Below are positions 4,676 through 5,195 of a DNA stretch of 5,195 bases, piece after piece. The translations under genes were made by a program, and so were the position numbers. Source of the DNA: Nitrospirota bacterium. Lineage in GTDB: Bacteria > Nitrospirota > Nitrospiria > Nitrospirales > NS-4. Position 1 is the stretch's first letter. Every line of letters begins with the position of its first letter. The notes beneath the pieces are model-generated. The model was not told where the DNA came from. It saw only the letters and a program-made list of their open reading frames with translations, and ran no database searches. The stretch lies in the NCBI GenBank assembly GCA_005877525.1, contig VBON01000073.1:1-5195 (forward strand). Reading direction: 5' to 3'.

Positions 4676-5195
4676 TTAGGGCAGAAGCGCGATAATTCGC
4701 ACCGGGCCGCCCGTTCCTCCCTTGATCTTCATCGGCAGAGCAATCACGGTTGCACCCGTCGCCGGCAGCCGGTCCAGGCTCGCCACATTCTCAAGACCGT
4801 AAACGTTCGCGCCGTTCAAAATTTGATGAACGAGGAAATCTTTGGAAGGGCCATGATCAATGCTCGCGGTGTCAATCCCCACCCCGTCGATTTTTCGCTC
4901 CGTGACCAGAAACTCGGCGGCCTCTTTGGAGAATCCGGGGAAGTGGAGAGTTTCCGTATCGCCGGATGTCACACTGCCAAGATACTTGACCTTGTCCGGC
5001 CAATATCTTCCCCATCCGGAATGCATAAGAACGATGGCGCCGACCGGAATTCGTCCGTGCCGAGTTTCCCAAGCCTTTAAATCATCAACCGTCAGCCGGT
5101 AGTCTCGATCCTTGGCGACGGCCTCCCGCACATCTACGACCACTGCCGGGCCGACCAAGCGATACAAGGGAATCTCGTCGAGCGTGTGATGGTTC
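4676..5195 (-). CDS. Cyclase / kynurenine formamidase-family metal-dependent hydrolase, C-terminal part (5' end outside window)
   Basis: The minus frame is open from the window edge to the TAA at 4678-4676, giving the last 172 residues. The edge sequence HHTLDEIPLYRLVGPAVVVD matches the part of cyclase-family (PF04199) proteins just after the metal-binding HxGTHxDxP motif, which must lie outside the window. A TTG at 5167 falls inside this conserved segment and is not the start. Later blocks fit the family: VLMHSGWG, FPGFSKEAAEFLV, DGVGIDTASIDHG, VYGLENVASLDRLP and KIKGGTGGPVRIIALLP at the C-terminus. His in FLVHQIL and Glu in GLENV are 12 residues apart, the spacing of the C-terminal metal-ligand His and catalytic/metal Glu in bacterial KynB. 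Members hydrolyse N-formylkynurenine or related amides, esters and lactones; the substrate here is open. It converges on the methyltransferase gene with an 8-base gap and is a separate transcription unit. Confidence 0.88.
   Translation of the reverse strand, partial: NHHTLDEIPLYRLVGPAVVVDVREAVAKDRDYRLTVDDLKAWETRHGRIPVGAIVLMHSGWGRYWPDKVKYLGSVTSGDTETLHFPGFSKEAAEFLVTERKIDGVGIDTASIDHGPSKDFLVHQILNGANVYGLENVASLDRLPATGATVIALPMKIKGGTGGPVRIIALLP

Overview
This is a compact stretch of a GC-rich bacterial chromosome. Codon third positions are mostly G or C, start codons are mixed (ATG, GTG), intergenic gaps are short, and I see no insertion sequences, tRNA, rRNA or CRISPR. I cannot name the organism from the sequence. 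The gene set (plant-type asparaginase, LAT-like permease, diiron oxidase-like protein, cyclase-family hydrolase) would fit an environmental Gram-negative lineage such as Nitrospirota, Methylomirabilota or Acidobacteriota; this is only an inference.

Layout from left to right. (1) 1-312, plus: the C-terminal end of an isoaspartyl peptidase / plant-type L-asparaginase, cut by the window edge. (2) 328-1842, minus: a complete 12-helix APC-superfamily amino acid permease. Its strong sigma70-type promoter (1895-1923) lies inside the longest possible reading frame, so the real start is the internal ATG at 1842. (3) 1965-2276, plus: an unrecognised protein of about 100 residues, divergent from the permease and possibly leaderless. 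(4) 2284-2388, minus: a 34-residue single-pass membrane peptide with its own Shine-Dalgarno and an extended -10 promoter. (5) 2482-3213 and 3201-4667, plus: two overlapping genes encoding a haem-oxygenase-like diiron oxidase (PqqC/TenA/CADD fold) and a class I SAM methyltransferase that appears to carry an N-terminal PqqD-like (RiPP recognition element) domain. (6) 4676-5195, minus: the C-terminal part of a cyclase / kynurenine-formamidase-family metal hydrolase, cut by the window edge.

The most interesting part is the overlapping pair at 2482-4667. A PqqC-fold oxidase next to a PqqD-like/methyltransferase fusion suggests a small tailoring module acting on a peptide or a carrier-bound substrate. 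No radical SAM partner and no clear precursor peptide are visible here. The permease and isoaspartyl peptidase both deal with amino acids but face each other, so they are separate transcription units. A 7-bp-arm inverted repeat at 2436-2459 lies between the small membrane gene and the oxidase and could be a shared control site. The three convergent gene pairs are separated by only 15, 7 and 8 bases, with no recognisable terminators.
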